A stretch of 64,000 bases of DNA from positions 412,501 through 476,500 of the forward strand of contig JAJOZX010001000.1 of NCBI GenBank assembly GCA_023014485.1, written 5' to 3'. A model generated the notes under the pieces. The model made no database searches, was not told where the DNA came from, and worked only from the letters and a program-made list of their open reading frames with translations. Both the position numbers and the translations under genes were made by a program. This DNA comes from Bathynomus jamesi (taxonomy: Eukaryota > Arthropoda > Malacostraca > Isopoda > Cirolanidae). The number at the start of each line of letters is the position of its first letter. The stretch's first letter is position 1. This document shows positions 53,456 to 64,000 of the stretch, piece by piece.

Positions 53456-56400
53456 TACTGAGACTTCATCACTGGTAATATTGTCCGCACATCTCGAGGT
53501 CCGGTAGCTATTGAAAGTAAGCTAGGCTGGATGCTACATGGTAGCTTTTGCAATGAAATAGAGGTTAAAGCTCTTTTTGTTAAGATTGAGGAGAACAACC
53601 ATGGTTTGGAAAGGCATTTGAAAGCGTTTTGGGAACTTCAATCCATTGGCATAAAGGACAAACAGGAGAAGCAGGCAAGTACAGTGAACAGTGATGTTTT
53701 AGAGCAACTTGAAAAAGGGATTGGGTTTAGAGATGGTTGCTATGAAGTTGGCCTCCCTTGGAAGGATTCTTGCAAACCCGGTTCAAACCTTCAGCTAGCT
53801 AATAGGAGGTTGGAGACTTCAATCACTTCATTGCACAGGCTAAGAAAAAATGAGGATTTGTTAAATGAATACAATGAGGCCATCCTAAGCTATGTAAAGG
53901 AGGGCTATGCTGAAAGGGTGCAAGGTGAGCTGGTGAGCCAGGAGGCACATTATCTGCCACACCATGCAGTGGTACGGCGAGACAAAACTACCACCAAACT
54001 GAGGGTAGTTTTTGATGGCTCAGCCAAGGACAAAGGTGGTGTGTCCTTGAATGACTGTTTGGATGCTGGGCCAAATTTAAATGCAGATTTATTTCCCTTG
54101 TTACTGAGATTCAGGTTTGGTAGAGTAGCATTGACTTCAGATGTGAAGCAAGCCTTTTTGCGGATAAAGTTAAAACCAGAGGACAGAGATGCAGTAAGGT
54201 ATCTGTGGGTGGATACGAAAGACTTGTTGGAAAATGAACCTAAGGTTCAAGCATATAGAATGAAATCAGTGTTGTTTGGCCTCAGCTCTAATCCATTTCT
54301 GTTGGCAGCTACTATGCAGTACCATTTTAAGAAATATTCTGAAGTCTATCCTAACACCATTGAACAAATAAGCAAAAATTTTTATGTTGATGATTTGCTG
54401 TGTTCCGTGGATAATACAGAGCTATAATGAGGGAGGCTGGCATGGAGCTTAGAAAATGACAGACCAATCATTCTCAATTACAAGAGTTTATGAGTCAGTC
54501 CCGTGTAGGACCTGATGCAGCAGAAAGTATTGAGGATTCTGGTATTAAGGAGTTGTGGGCAATAGACACAAAGGTGCTAGGCATGGTTTGGCAGCAAGGA
54601 GAGGATTTGTTTACCTTCACTGGGATATCTTTAGTAGAGCTGGCTGAGAATGAGACAAGGTGGACAAAACGTACAGCTCTTAGTTTGGCTTCAAAGGTCT
54701 TTGATCCTCTTGGATTCCTGGCTCCATTTGTGATAAAGTAAAAAATTTGGTTTCAGAGCCTCTGGGAAATTGGACTTGGTTGGGACCAAGAGTTACCTGA
54801 TCATATGGTGGTAAGGTGGAAATATTGGTTCAAAGAATTGGCACATCTTGGAGACATTGAAATCCCAAGATGGTACTTTGGAGAGTTGAACAATAGTCCA
54901 GACAATTTGGAGCTGCACATCTTTTGTGATGCAAGTGAGGAAGCCTATGCAACTTGTATTTATATAAGAGACACATTCAAAGAGGAAGTAAGTTGCAGGT
55001 TGGTTGCTGCAAAGAGCAGAGTAGCACCTTTGAAAAGGCTTTCTATTCCAAGATTGGAATTGATGGGTGCAGTGATTGCTAGTCGGCTTGCAGTTACAGT
55101 GCAAACGTCTTTGGCCCTCTATGAAATTCCAAGCTATTATTGGACAGACTCCACTATAGTTTGGCACTGGTTAAGAAGCCAGGCAAGGAAATGGGAACCA
55201 TTTGTTGCCAATAGGGTGGAGGAAATTCAAGGACACACAGATCCCAAGCAATGGAAGCATTGTCCAGGCACCCATAAACCCAGCTGATTTACCAACACGA
55301 GGAATTTCAGTGAAAGATCTTGCACAGTCAAGTTTGTGGTGGAATGGGCCAGAGTGGCTAAAACTTGGAAGTGAAAACTGGCCTTGTAATCAGCCTATTT
55401 TAGGAGAATGCCAGGCTCAAGAAGAATGGGTGAGTGAGATGAGAAAATGCACTGTGAACAGTTGTGAAGTTATGCAGCAGGACCCCATATTGAGGCTTGA
55501 GGACATTAGCAGTCTGAAAAGGTTGTTAAGAGTGACAGCATGGGTATATAGATTTACAAACAACATTAAGGAAGAAACAAGAAGGGAAGGAATTCTGAAC
55601 AGTAAGGAGATTCAGCAAGCCAGGCAATACTGGGTGGTATATGTGCAGAAGGAAAAAAATTTAGTGAAGAGAGGGAATTGCTCACCAGCAGTCCATTACA
55701 GGTTCCGTCAACACATTCTGCTCTCAAGGGTTTGGATGTGTTTTTGGATCAGGATTTATTGAGAGTAGGAGATAGACTACAGTTCTCTGGGCTTCCAGAG
55801 GAGAAAAGACCCAATTTTGCTACCTTCTGGAGGGCACTTTGTGGAACTTTTGATCCTGGATACTCATCATAAGTTGTTACATGCTGGAGTTAGAGAAGTG
55901 ATAATAGAGATCAGACAACAGTTTTGGATTCTCAAAATTAGACGAGTAGTAAAAAAGGTCTTGCATAAATGTGTGGTTTGCAAGTGTTGGAGTGCAAAGC
56001 CTTATTATGAAAAGGTGGCTCCACTTCCAAGAGAACGGTGTGTCTATACTGCCCCATTTGATGTAGTGGGAGTAGACTTCGCAGGTCCAGTCTATGTGTA
56101 TGAGCAAGGGGAGTCTAACAAAAGTTATATAAGTCTTTTCACATGTGCTACCACCAGAGCAATCCATTTGGAGTTGGTAAGCAACTTAAGTAGTGATGTA
56201 TTTCTTTTGGCCTTTAAAAGGTTTGTGAACAGGAGTTTCGCAAATAAAATCATATCGGATAATGCAAAAACCTTCAAAAGTGCTGCAAAGGAACTCCAAG
56301 AAGTTTGATCCTTGCTAAAAGAGGAAGGATTCCACTCCTACTTTTCACACCATGGGGTACAGTGGGAGTTTATTGTTGAGAGAACAGCGTGGTGGGGAGG

Positions 56401-56570
56401 ATTTGGGAAAGGCTAATGAGAAGTGTAAAGTGTCCATTAAAGAAACTTTTAGCTGATGCTCATTTGAGCAAAGAAGAATTCTGCACTGTTTTGTGTGAAA
56501 TAGAAGCAATGGTGAACAGTAGGCCTATCACCTTTGTTTATAACAGTATGCAGAATGCAGAGCCATTGAC
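53456..56570 (+). pseudogene. BEL/Pao pol: RT, RNase H and integrase (copy 1)
   Basis: Reading resumes after the Gypsy with D-F-I-T-G and K-L-G-W-M-L-H-G. The RT (53531-54427) shows L-R-V-V-F-D-G-S-A, N-L-N-A-D-L-F-P, S-D-V-K-Q-A-F-L-R-I and the catalytic N-F-Y-V-D-D-L-L. A small deletion follows at 54420 relative to copy 2. Next comes F-D-P-L-G-F-L-A-P-F (54700), an RNase H-like F-C-D-A-S-E-E-A-Y-A and Y-W-T-D-S-T-I-V-W (54930-55160), then the integrase (55817-56308) with the H-H-x-L-L-H-A-G start, C-V-V-C-K-C-W, D-V-V-G-V-D-F-A-G-P-V and I-I-S-D-N-A-K-T-F, ending E-A-M-V-N-S-R-P-I-T at 56530. Known: this is the standard BEL/Pao order. At least six stops or shifts occur. It is cut at 56571 by a solo LTR. 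Confidence 0.9.
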
Positions 56571-57192
56571 TGTTAGAAAATCTAGAAGAGGAAGAGCCAT
56601 TGTTGTCCCAAGGCGATATGATGACTAAGCAGATTGATGCAGCATTGCTTGTATATATTAAATTAAGGTGTGTATATTATATATATCCATCTCATAATTG
56701 TAAGGTTAGTGAAAAATTCACTTAATTTAGAGCTAGCGTTTTTGGGCACTCTTGTGGCATCATTTTTTTTGGAGGGGCACTGCGCGTCTTTCCTACTCGT
56801 TTGTTGAATGCGGCACTTACAGGGCGTGGTCTTATAGAGAGCTCTCTTGCAATTCAGTTCGGTTGTTTAGATACAAGATTGTTGCATCGTGCAATGGTGC
56901 AGGTTGTGTTGTTGTTGCCAGGTTTAGAAAGAAAACTATAAATAGTGCCCCTTTTGTGTTTTATCTTAATTTTATGCAACTGAGGCCTAAGGTAGGCCGA
57001 CTTCGAGTCAGCAACCCTAAGGTAGGACATAATAGGACCTCCAAGTCCGTAAGTTTTTAGTTTAGCTTAACTTGGGCTGTAGGTTAAACTGGCCCTTCAG
57101 AGCTTGGCCGTTCACGGCTCAGCTGGGATTCTGAACCGAATAAAATAAACAAAAATAATAATTCTGAACCTAATAAGAAAAAAATAATAACA
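56571..57192 (+). repeat. Solo LTR of the same BEL family, TSD TTRAC
   Basis: A complete LTR (TGTTAG...AATAACA, 622 bp) without internal sequence. The flanking pentamers TTGAC (56566-56570) and TTAAC (57193-57197) differ at one base. Copy 2 shows the uninterrupted coding (GAGCCATTGACACCAAATC). It arose by insertion of a second BEL and LTR-LTR recombination. Confidence 0.92.
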
Positions 57193-57990
57193 TTAACACC
57201 AAATCATTTTCTTTGTGGTAAACGATTAACCAGTGGCGGCTCGTCGGTAGGCACTGCGGAACTGCAGTACCCCTAAATTTTTTATTTACAATTGAAATAA
57301 TCAAGAACAATATAAGGATGAGCTCACTGAATAACTTTTTCAATAACTTTTGAAACTTTTATTCATTGCTCAATGCTCATCCTTTTATTTCAGTAATTAT
57401 TTCAACCCATTCTTAGAGACAGCACCCCTAGAATTTTTAGTCACGAGCCGCCACTGCGATTAACATCAAGCCCCAGTTTGCCAGAAGACTTACAGCCTAT
57501 CCAGAGCACTCAAGAAGAGTTAACCAGAAGGTTCAAGTACCTTGAAGAGCTACAAGATCAGTTATGGAAAAGGTGACAGATAGAATACTTGCCAGAACTC
57601 AATTATTACCTATCAGGCAATGTAAAGGGCGCCAATGCAAACTGTATCAAGGTGGAAGAAGTGGTAATGATTGGGGATGAAAGACCAATGCAATGCTGGA
57701 AGCTTGGCATAATAGCCATAATTGAAGAGTTGTTTGTTGGCAAAGACAATTTAGTTACGTCTGCACTGGTAAAGACTTCAGGAGGAAAATTGAAGAGACC
57801 TATACAAAAACTCTATGCTTTAGAATTCAGCAAAAACACGGATAGTCAAGATGAAACATTTGAGTTACAGCCTCATGGAGAAGGCTTGGCTAAATTTGCA
57901 GAAGGTAATGACAACAATGCCTCTTCGGTGGGGAGTGTTAGAAAATCTAGAAGAAGAAGAGCCATTGTTGTCCCAAGGCGATATGATGAC
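57193..57990 (+). pseudogene. BEL/Pao C-terminal region (DUF5641-like)
   Basis: After the solo LTR, T-P-N-H-F-L-C-G-K reads in frame up to the MITE. From 57475 come L-P-E-D-L-Q-P-I-Q-S-T, R-R-F-K-Y-L-E-E-L-Q-D-Q-L-W-K-R, V-V-M-I-G-D-E-R and L-K-R-P-I-Q-K-L-Y-A-L-E, running into the 3' LTR to a stop at 57993. Known: this zone ends BEL integrase polyproteins (DUF5641) with its W-K-R and I-G-D/V-x-D-E motifs. Stops near 57575 and the MITE break it. Confidence 0.87.
57231..57456. mobile_element. hAT MITE, CAGTGGCGGCTCGT termini, TSD CGATTAAC
   Basis: A 226-bp element with ends CAGTGGCGGCTCGT and CACGAGCCGCCACTG and a perfect 8-bp duplication CGATTAAC (57223-57230, 57457-57464). The central region folds on itself (AATTATT/AATAACT words). 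One end of this family also lies at 29919-29935. Confidence 0.95.
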
Positions 57991-58373
57991 TAAGCTGATT
58001 GATGCAGCATTGCTTGTATATATTAAGTTAAGGTGTATATATATCCATCTCATAATTGTAAGGTTAGTGAAAAATTCACTTAATTTAGAGCTAGCATTTT
58101 TGGGCTCTTGTGGCATCATTGTTTGGGCACTCTTGTGGCATCATTTTTTGGGGGCACTGCGCGTCCTACCTACTCGTTTGTTGAATGCGGCACTTACAGG
58201 GCGTGGTCTTATAGAGAGCTCGCTTGCACTTAAGTTTGGTTGTTTAGATACAAGATTGTTGCATCGTGCAATGGTGCAGGTTGTGTTGTTGTTGCAAGGT
58301 TTAGAAAGAAGACCATAAATAGTGCCCCTTTTGTTTTTTTCTTAATTTTATACAACTGAGGCCTAAGGTAGGC
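57936..58373 (+). repeat. BEL 3' LTR, truncated
   Basis: It starts TGTTAG after the purine-rich GGTGGGGAG (polypurine tract) and matches the other LTRs to ...CCTAAGGTAGGC, then stops; hAT sequence begins at 58374. The last 180-200 bp of the LTR are missing. Confidence 0.9.
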
Positions 58374-59201
58374 AAATACTCAGCTGCAGCGTGTGGCACA
58401 GCAAGTTGAAGCGAATGACAAATACATCTTATAAGTATTAGATGCGGAACTTCTTTTTTTAATGTTGCATATACTCCATTGTTTATACCTGTCATAACTG
58501 AGGCATTGTCTGTTCCTAGAGCAATTAGATTTTGCAAATCAAGGCCATGTTTTTTTAAGCATTCCTTTATTGCATGGCATACTGCAACAGCAGTACATTC
58601 ATCCAATTCAATCAAGTCTAAATAAGTTACAATGATCTTCTTTCTAATCTCTGAATAATATCTAATGACAATTCCTAGTAACTTTATAACAGAAATATCA
58701 TTAGATTCGTTAATTATTAAACTATACTTGCTATTTCCTAAGTCATTTTTTAACTCCTCACTAAAATATGGTCCAAGAACATTTGTAATAATAACAGTAC
58801 ACTTTGTTCGCTTAAGTTTCAGATTTTTTGTTTCCTTGCTATCTCCAAAGCATTCTTTAACAAGTTCACGTAAATGATCCACAACTTTTAATTAACAGTG
58901 CTCAGCAATAAACATAGACATGCTTCCTTGTTTGTTTAACAGTTACATCGGCGCTAATTGCAAATGGCAGCCGTGTTTATCTCTGGCAACTAAAAGGCTC
59001 CTCAGCTTTTTTGTGTTTAGTAGTATTACTATGTCGCTCTATGTCATTTATTCTGGCAGCTATGGAACATTTACAGTAATTACAAAAACACTTACTGTCA
59101 TCACCTTCCACTCTTGTGATCACCAAGTAAGAATTATGACTATTTTTACCACTTTCAATAATAAACTGATGACAATCAATTAACTTCATGTAATCATGCA
59201 C
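58374..59201 (-). pseudogene. hAT-like (DUF4371-type) transposase, N-terminal half
   Basis: The minus strand from 59201 reads F-C-N-Y-C-K-C, I-N-D-I-E-R-H-S-N-T-T-K-H (a C-x2-C...H-x4-H finger). Then from 58882 come Y-S-L-I-I-N-E-S-N-D-I-S, L-I-A-L-G-T-D-N-A-S-V-M-T-G and I-R-C-I-C-H-S-L-Q-L-A, stopping at A-A-A-E-Y-L. Known: the E/D-S-T-D-I-S, T-D-N-A-x-x-M-x-G and C-H-x-L-x-L blocks are hAT catalytic-core motifs; in the first, the usual D-E-S-T-D reads N-E-S-N-D. The gene continues, with some residues lost, at 45678 on the other side of the BEL element. Confidence 0.85.
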
Positions 59202-60285
59202 TCATCCACTGAGTAAACCAACTTGGAACTGAGAATTGTTTAATTTCGGCAGTGTTGCTAAATCTACCTTTAAAAGTGCCTAAAGTGTAGTTAAAAAGTG
59301 GCAAAGTTTCATAAAAAGGGGCTCAAAGGTCATATCTTTTAGATCTTCATCATTGGCATGTTCATTTACTCTTTTATATACCTCCGTTGTACTAATTTTT
59401 CTCAGAACTATTAACACGACAAAGTAGTTAAAAACGCAACAAGGTGCAAACTGCTTTAAAAAGGTGCCATATGTTACTAAGCGAGGTTAAATTTAGCATT
59501 TTCTGGTCGAACGAAACGTTTCAAATCGTTCAGAAACGTTTTTCTTCGTTTTGGATCTACCGATATGCAGTGATGCCAATTTAGCAACTTTGGCCCGCTG
59601 GGGGCCCTGATCTTCAGGTGATCCATAAAAATTATAAAGTAGAACTTAATATAGAATTATTGTTAATAAAAATTATAAAGTAGTATTATAATAAAGAGAA
59701 GGAGATTACAACAGTTTGTAATATTTAACTTTCAGCTAGTTAGAGAAAATTTTAATTTATGGGTAACTTAACTTATTAAGGTTTACCTTTTTCGTGAATG
59801 GAAAATGTATTTTATACAATTACACTTTGAAAGGAGTAGAAATTATTATAAAGAGTGTTCTTTTGTACATTCAGTGTTCTATAAATATATATACTGGTTT
59901 GTCATGAAAATTTTAAAATTTCAAAGAATCGGTAGTTGAATCTAAATTTGACCGATGCCAATTCTACTGATGCTGATTAATCGGTACACCACTACTATTT
60001 GCCCAAAGTTGATGTATTAATATACAGACAATACATTAAAAATGCTCAAAATTACTCTAAAAAACAAATACAATTTCATTTGGATGAAACTATTTTAAAA
60101 AGCTGACTCCAACGAAAGGAAGCAGTTAGGCCTAATGTTTTTAGTTCACTTGGCTTTCATTACATTACATTTGGTAAATATGTTGCCACTTGTGCTTATC
60201 GAGGTTATCGAAGTCAGATGGATGATCTTAAGCTATATTTTATCATCATATTTTGTAAAGTATCAGTTTCGAGTCATTTAATTAT
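59202..60285. other. AT-rich spacer with fragments of MITE ends
   Basis: No gene. Recognisable pieces are a 28-bp end of the 1188-type foldback (59598-59625), a CAGTGATGCCAATTTAGC word at 59572 that looks like a hAT end, and a GATTAATCGGTACACCAC word at about 59970 resembling the terminus near 20521 and 33120. Confidence 0.5.
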
Positions 60286-60887
60286 TGTTATTATTTTTTT
60301 TTATTGGGTTCAAAATCCCAGCTGAGCCGTGAACGGCCAAGCTCTAAAAGGCCAGTTCAACCTACAGCCCAAGTTAAGCTAGATTAAAAACTTACGGACT
60401 TGGAGGTCCTATTAGGTCCTACCTCAGGGTTGCTGACTCGATGTGGGCCTACCTTAGGCCTCAGTTGCATGAATTTAAGATAAAAAACAAAAGGGGCACT
60501 ATTTATGGTCTTCTTTCCAAACCTTGCAACAACAACACAACCTGCACTATTGCACGATGCAACAATTTTGTATCTAAACAACCAAACTGAATTGCAAGAG
60601 AGCTCTCTATAAGACCACACCCTGTAAGTACCGCATTCCACAAACGAGTAGAAAAGACGCGCAGCGCCCCAAAAAATGATGCCACAAGAGTGCCCAAACA
60701 GTGATGCCACAAGAGCCCAAAAATACTAGCTCTAAATTAAGTGAATTTTTCACTAACCTTACAATTATGAGATGGATATATTATATACACCTTAACTTAA
60801 TATATACAAGCAATGCTGCATCAATCAGCTTAGTCATCATATCGCCTTAGGACAACAATGGTTCTTCCTCTTCTAGATTTTCTAACA
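60286..60887 (-). repeat. BEL 3' LTR (copy 2)
   Basis: In the element's sense it runs TGTTAGAAAATCTAGAAGAG ... AATAACA, 602 bp, next to the end of the copy 2 polyprotein and its GGTGGGGAG polypurine tract. It is in inverted orientation relative to copy 1. Confidence 0.92.
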
Positions 60888-63800
60888 CTCCCCACCGAAG
60901 AGGCATTGTTGTCATTACCTTCTGCAAGTTTAGCCAAGCCTTCTCCATGAGGCTGTAACTCAAATGTTTCATCTTGACTATCCATGTTTTTGCTGATTTC
61001 TAAAGCATAGAGTTTTTGTATAGGTCTCTTTAATTTTTCTCCTGAAGTCTTTATCAGTGCAGACCTAACTAAATTGTCTTTGCCAACAAACAACTCTTCA
61101 ATTATGCCAAGCTTCCAGCATTGCCTTGGTCTTTCATCCCCAATCATTACCACTTCTCCCACCTTGATACAATTTGCATTGGAGCCCTTTACATTGCCTG
61201 ATGGGTAATAATTGAGTACTGGCAAGTATTCCATCTGCCACCTCTTCCATAACTGATCTTGTAGCTCTTCAAGGTACCTGAACCTTCTGGTTAACTCTCC
61301 TTGAGTGCTCTGGATAGGCTGCAAGTCTTCTGGCACACTGGGGCTTGATGTTAATCATTTACCACAAAGAAAATGATTTGGTGTCAATGGCTCTGCATCC
61401 TGCATACTGTTATAAACAAAAGTGATAGGCCTACTGTTCGCCATTGCTTCTACTTCACACAAAACAGTGCAGAATTCTTCTTTGCTCAAATGAGCATTAG
61501 CTAAAAGTTTCTTTAATGGACACTTTACACTTCTCACTAGCCTTTCCCAAAATCCTCCCCACCATGGTGCTCTCTCAACAATAAACTCCCACTGTACCCC
61601 TTGGTGTGAAAAGTAGGATTGGAATCCTTCCTCTTTTAGCAAGGACCAAACTTCTTGGAGTCCCTTTGCAGCCTTTTTGAAGGTTTTTGCATTATCCGAT
61701 ATGATTTTATTTGGGAAACCCCTTCTGTTCACAAACCTTTAAAAGGCCAAAAGAAATACATCACTACTTAAGTTGCTTACCAACTCCAAATGGATTGCTC
61801 TGGTGGTAGCACATGTGAAAAGACATATATAACCTTTGTTAGTCTCCCCTTGCTCATACCCATAGACTGGACCTGCGAAGTCTACTCCCACTACATCAAA
61901 TGAGGCAGTATAGACACACCTTTCTCTTGGAAATGGGGCCAACTTTTCATAATAAGGCTTTGCACTCCAACGCTTGCAAACCACACATTTATGCAAGACC
62001 TTTTTACTACTCGTCTAATTTTGGGAATCCAAAACTGTTGTCTGATCTCTATTATCACTTCTCTAACTCCAGCATGTAACAACTTACGATGAGTATCCAG
62101 GATCAAAAGTTCCACAAAGTGCCCTCCAGAAGGTAGCAAAATTGGATATCTTTTCTCCTCTGGAAGCCCAGAAAACTGTAGTCTACTTCCTACTCTCAAT
62201 AAATCCAAAAACACATCCAAACCCTTGAGAGCAGAATGTGTTGGTAGAACCTGTAATGGACGGCTGGTGAGCAATTCCCTCTCTTCACTAAATTTTTCCT
62301 TCTGCACATATACCACCCAGTATTGCCTGGCTTGCTGAATCTCCTTACTGTTGAGAATCCTTCCCCTTCTTGTTTCTCCCTTAATATTGTTGGTAAATCT
62401 ATATACCCATGCTGTTACTCTTAACAACCTTTTCAGACCGCTAATGTCCTCAAGCCTCAATATGGGGTCCTGCTGCATAACTTGACAACTGTTCACAGTG
62501 CATTTTCTCATTTCACTCACCCATTCTTCTTGAGCCTGGCATTCTCCTACAATAGGCTGATTAGGCCAGTTTTCGCTTCCAAGTTTTAGCCATTCTGGCC
62601 CATTCCACCACAAACTTGACTGTACAAGATCTTTCACTGAAATTCCTCGTGTTGGTAAATCAGCTGGGATTTGGGTGCCTGGACAATGCTTCCATTGCTT
62701 GGGATCTGTGTGTGCTTGAATTTCCTCCACCCTATTGGCAACAAATGGTTTCCATTTCCTTGCCTGGCTTCTTAACCAGTGCCAAACTATAGTGGAGTCT
62801 CTCCAATAATAGCTTGGAATTTCATAGAGGGCCAAAGACTTTTGCATTGTAACTGCAAGCCGACTAGCAATAACTGCACCCATCAATTCCAACCTTGGAA
62901 CAGAAAGCCTTTTCAAAGGTGCTACTCTGCTCTTTGCAGCAACCAACCTGCAACTTACTTCCTCTTGCAATGCGCCTCTTATATAAATACAAGTTGCATA
63001 GGCTTCCTCACTTGCATCACAAAAGATGTGCAGCTCCAAATTGTCTGGACTATTGTTCAACTCTCCAAAGTACCATCTTGGGATTTCAATGTCTCCAAGA
63101 TGTGCCAATTCTTTGAACCAATATTTCCACCTTACCACCATATGATCAAGTAACTCTTGGTTCCAACCAAGTCCAATTTTCCAGAGGCTCTGAAACCAAA
63201 TTTTTTACTTTATCACAAATGGAGCCAGGAATCCAAGGGGATCAAAGACCTTTGAAGCCAAACTAAGAGCTGTACGTTTTGTTCACCTTGTCTCATTCTC
63301 AGCCAGCTCTACTAAAGATATCCCATTGAAGGTAAACAAATCCTCTCCTTGCTGCCAAACCATGCCTAGCACCTTTGTGTCTATTGCCCACAACTCCTTA
63401 ATACCAGAATCCTCAATACTTTCTGCTGCATCAGGTCCTACACGGGACTGACTCATAAACTCTTGTAATTGAGAATGATTGGTCTGCCATTTTCTAAGCT
63501 CCATGCCAGCCTCCCTCATTATAGCTCTAGCCTCCATGAATATCTGTTTAGCCATTTCTATATTATCTACGGAACACAGCAAATCATCAACATAAAAATT
63601 TTTGCTTATGTGTTCAATGTTCAATGGTGTTAGGATAGACTTCAGAATATTTCTTAAAATGGTACTGCATAGTAGCTGCCAACAGAAATTGACTAGAGCT
63701 GAGGCCAAACAACACTGACTTCATTCTATATGCTTGAACCTTAGGTTCATTTTCCAACAAGTCTTTCGTATCCACCCACAGATACCTTACTGCATCTCTG

Positions 63801-64000
63801 TCCTCTGGTTTTAACTTTATCCGCAAAAAGGCTTGCTTCACATCTGAAGTCAATGCTACTCTACCAAACCTGAATCTCAGTAACAAGGGAAATAAATCTG
63901 CATTTAAATTTGGCCCAGCATCCAAACAGTCATTCAAGGACACACCACCTTTGTCCTTGGCTGAGCCATCAAAAACTACCCTCAGTTTGGTGGTAGTTTT
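60830..64000 (-). pseudogene. BEL/Pao pol (copy 2), inverted, cut by window end
   Basis: The minus strand from 64000 shows the RT (F-D-G-S-A; S-D-V-K-Q-A-F-L-R-I; N-F-Y-V-D-D-L-L near 63600), F-D-P-L-G-F-L-A-P-F near 63230 and a long 416-codon frame (63141-61891) with F-C-D-A-S-E-E-A-Y-A and W-R-D-S-T-I-V-W. Integrase pieces follow (61996-61355: C-V-V-C-K-R-W-S; D-V-V-G-V-D-F-A-G-P; I-I-S-D-N-A-K-T-F; W-G-G-F-W-E-R-L) and the DUF5641-like end (61336-60830). Compared with copy 1 it lacks the nested insertions and retains about 27-30 bp deleted there at 54420. Four or five stops or slips remain. In the Y-W-x-D-S-T block the usual T is R (W-R-D). Its gag and 5' LTR lie beyond the window. Confidence 0.92.

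Larger units (their letters stand above)
45679..58373 (+). mobile_element. BEL/Pao LTR retrotransposon (copy 1) with nested Gypsy, solo LTR and MITE
   Basis: The 5' LTR is 45679-46367, the 3' LTR 57936-58373 (truncated). Internal order is gag, zinc knuckle, aspartic protease, DUF1758-like region, RT, RNase H, integrase and DUF5641-like end, as in BEL/Pao. Removing the Gypsy (4935 bp), solo LTR (622 bp) and MITE (226 bp) leaves about 6.9 kb, normal for BEL. It interrupts a minus-strand hAT transposase. No flanking duplication is visible because the right LTR has lost its last 200 bp or so together with some target sequence. Many stops make it inactive. Confidence 0.92.

Overview
This is a window of an animal nuclear genome made almost entirely of transposable elements. 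Cut-and-paste DNA elements are nested with non-LTR and LTR retrotransposons, and long (TA)n/(GT)n microsatellites are common. No bacterial operon, CRISPR or rRNA signal is present. The only host gene I can support is at the left edge: the last two coding exons of an inward-rectifier potassium channel (Kir/Irk family) on the + strand, separated by a 202-bp GT-AG intron. The AT richness, GT-AG introns, CR1-like LINEs with an esterase ORF1, BEL/Pao and CsRn1-type Gypsy elements, and many hAT, Tc1/mariner and Harbinger elements suggest an arthropod, perhaps a decapod crustacean. The species assignment is inference.

Layout. 1-0.7 kb: Kir 3' end. 1.2-5.8 kb: a foldback element with an 8-bp TSD, a broken copy of a multicopy zinc-finger gene family, and an internally deleted PIF/Harbinger element with TAA duplications. 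5.9-11.4 kb: a degraded CR1-like LINE on the minus strand (esterase ORF1, endonuclease, reverse transcriptase), interrupted by three hAT-type MITEs with perfect 8-bp TSDs and one long-TIR element. 11.4-18.2 kb: a fragment of another repeat gene, a CACTG-ended hairpin element, a broken Tc1 transposase, a CR1 RT fragment bounded by (GA)n tracts, and two inverted copies of a 140-bp repeat. 19-33 kb: a nest of hAT elements. One contains an almost readable multi-exon transposase (22395-26213, TSD ATCCTAAC) and splits an older BED-finger hAT. A 2.8-kb CACTG-ended, 3-bp-TSD element with a three-exon gene lies beside them. 33-37.8 kb: LINE fragments and an internally deleted mariner. 38-42.9 kb: the 5' half of a CR1 LINE joined through a microsatellite to a second LINE type that carries three further insertions. 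43.2-44.5 kb: a Tc1 element. 44.9-59.2 kb: a hAT transposase gene split by a 12.7-kb BEL/Pao element, which itself contains a nearly intact Gypsy (48517-53451), a solo LTR of its own family and a MITE. 60.3-64 kb: a second BEL copy in inverted orientation, cut by the window end.

The most promising system is the CACTG-ended family: one putative autonomous copy (28011-30807), two short complete copies (12954-13594, 21428-21882) and one end (20225). All complete copies have 3-bp duplications (TAA or TAG), and the encoded protein does not look like a transposase family I can name. The insertion order can be read directly from TSDs, and one MITE has its empty target site preserved in a second LINE copy in the same window. 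All similarity statements are by eye; no alignment or database search was run.
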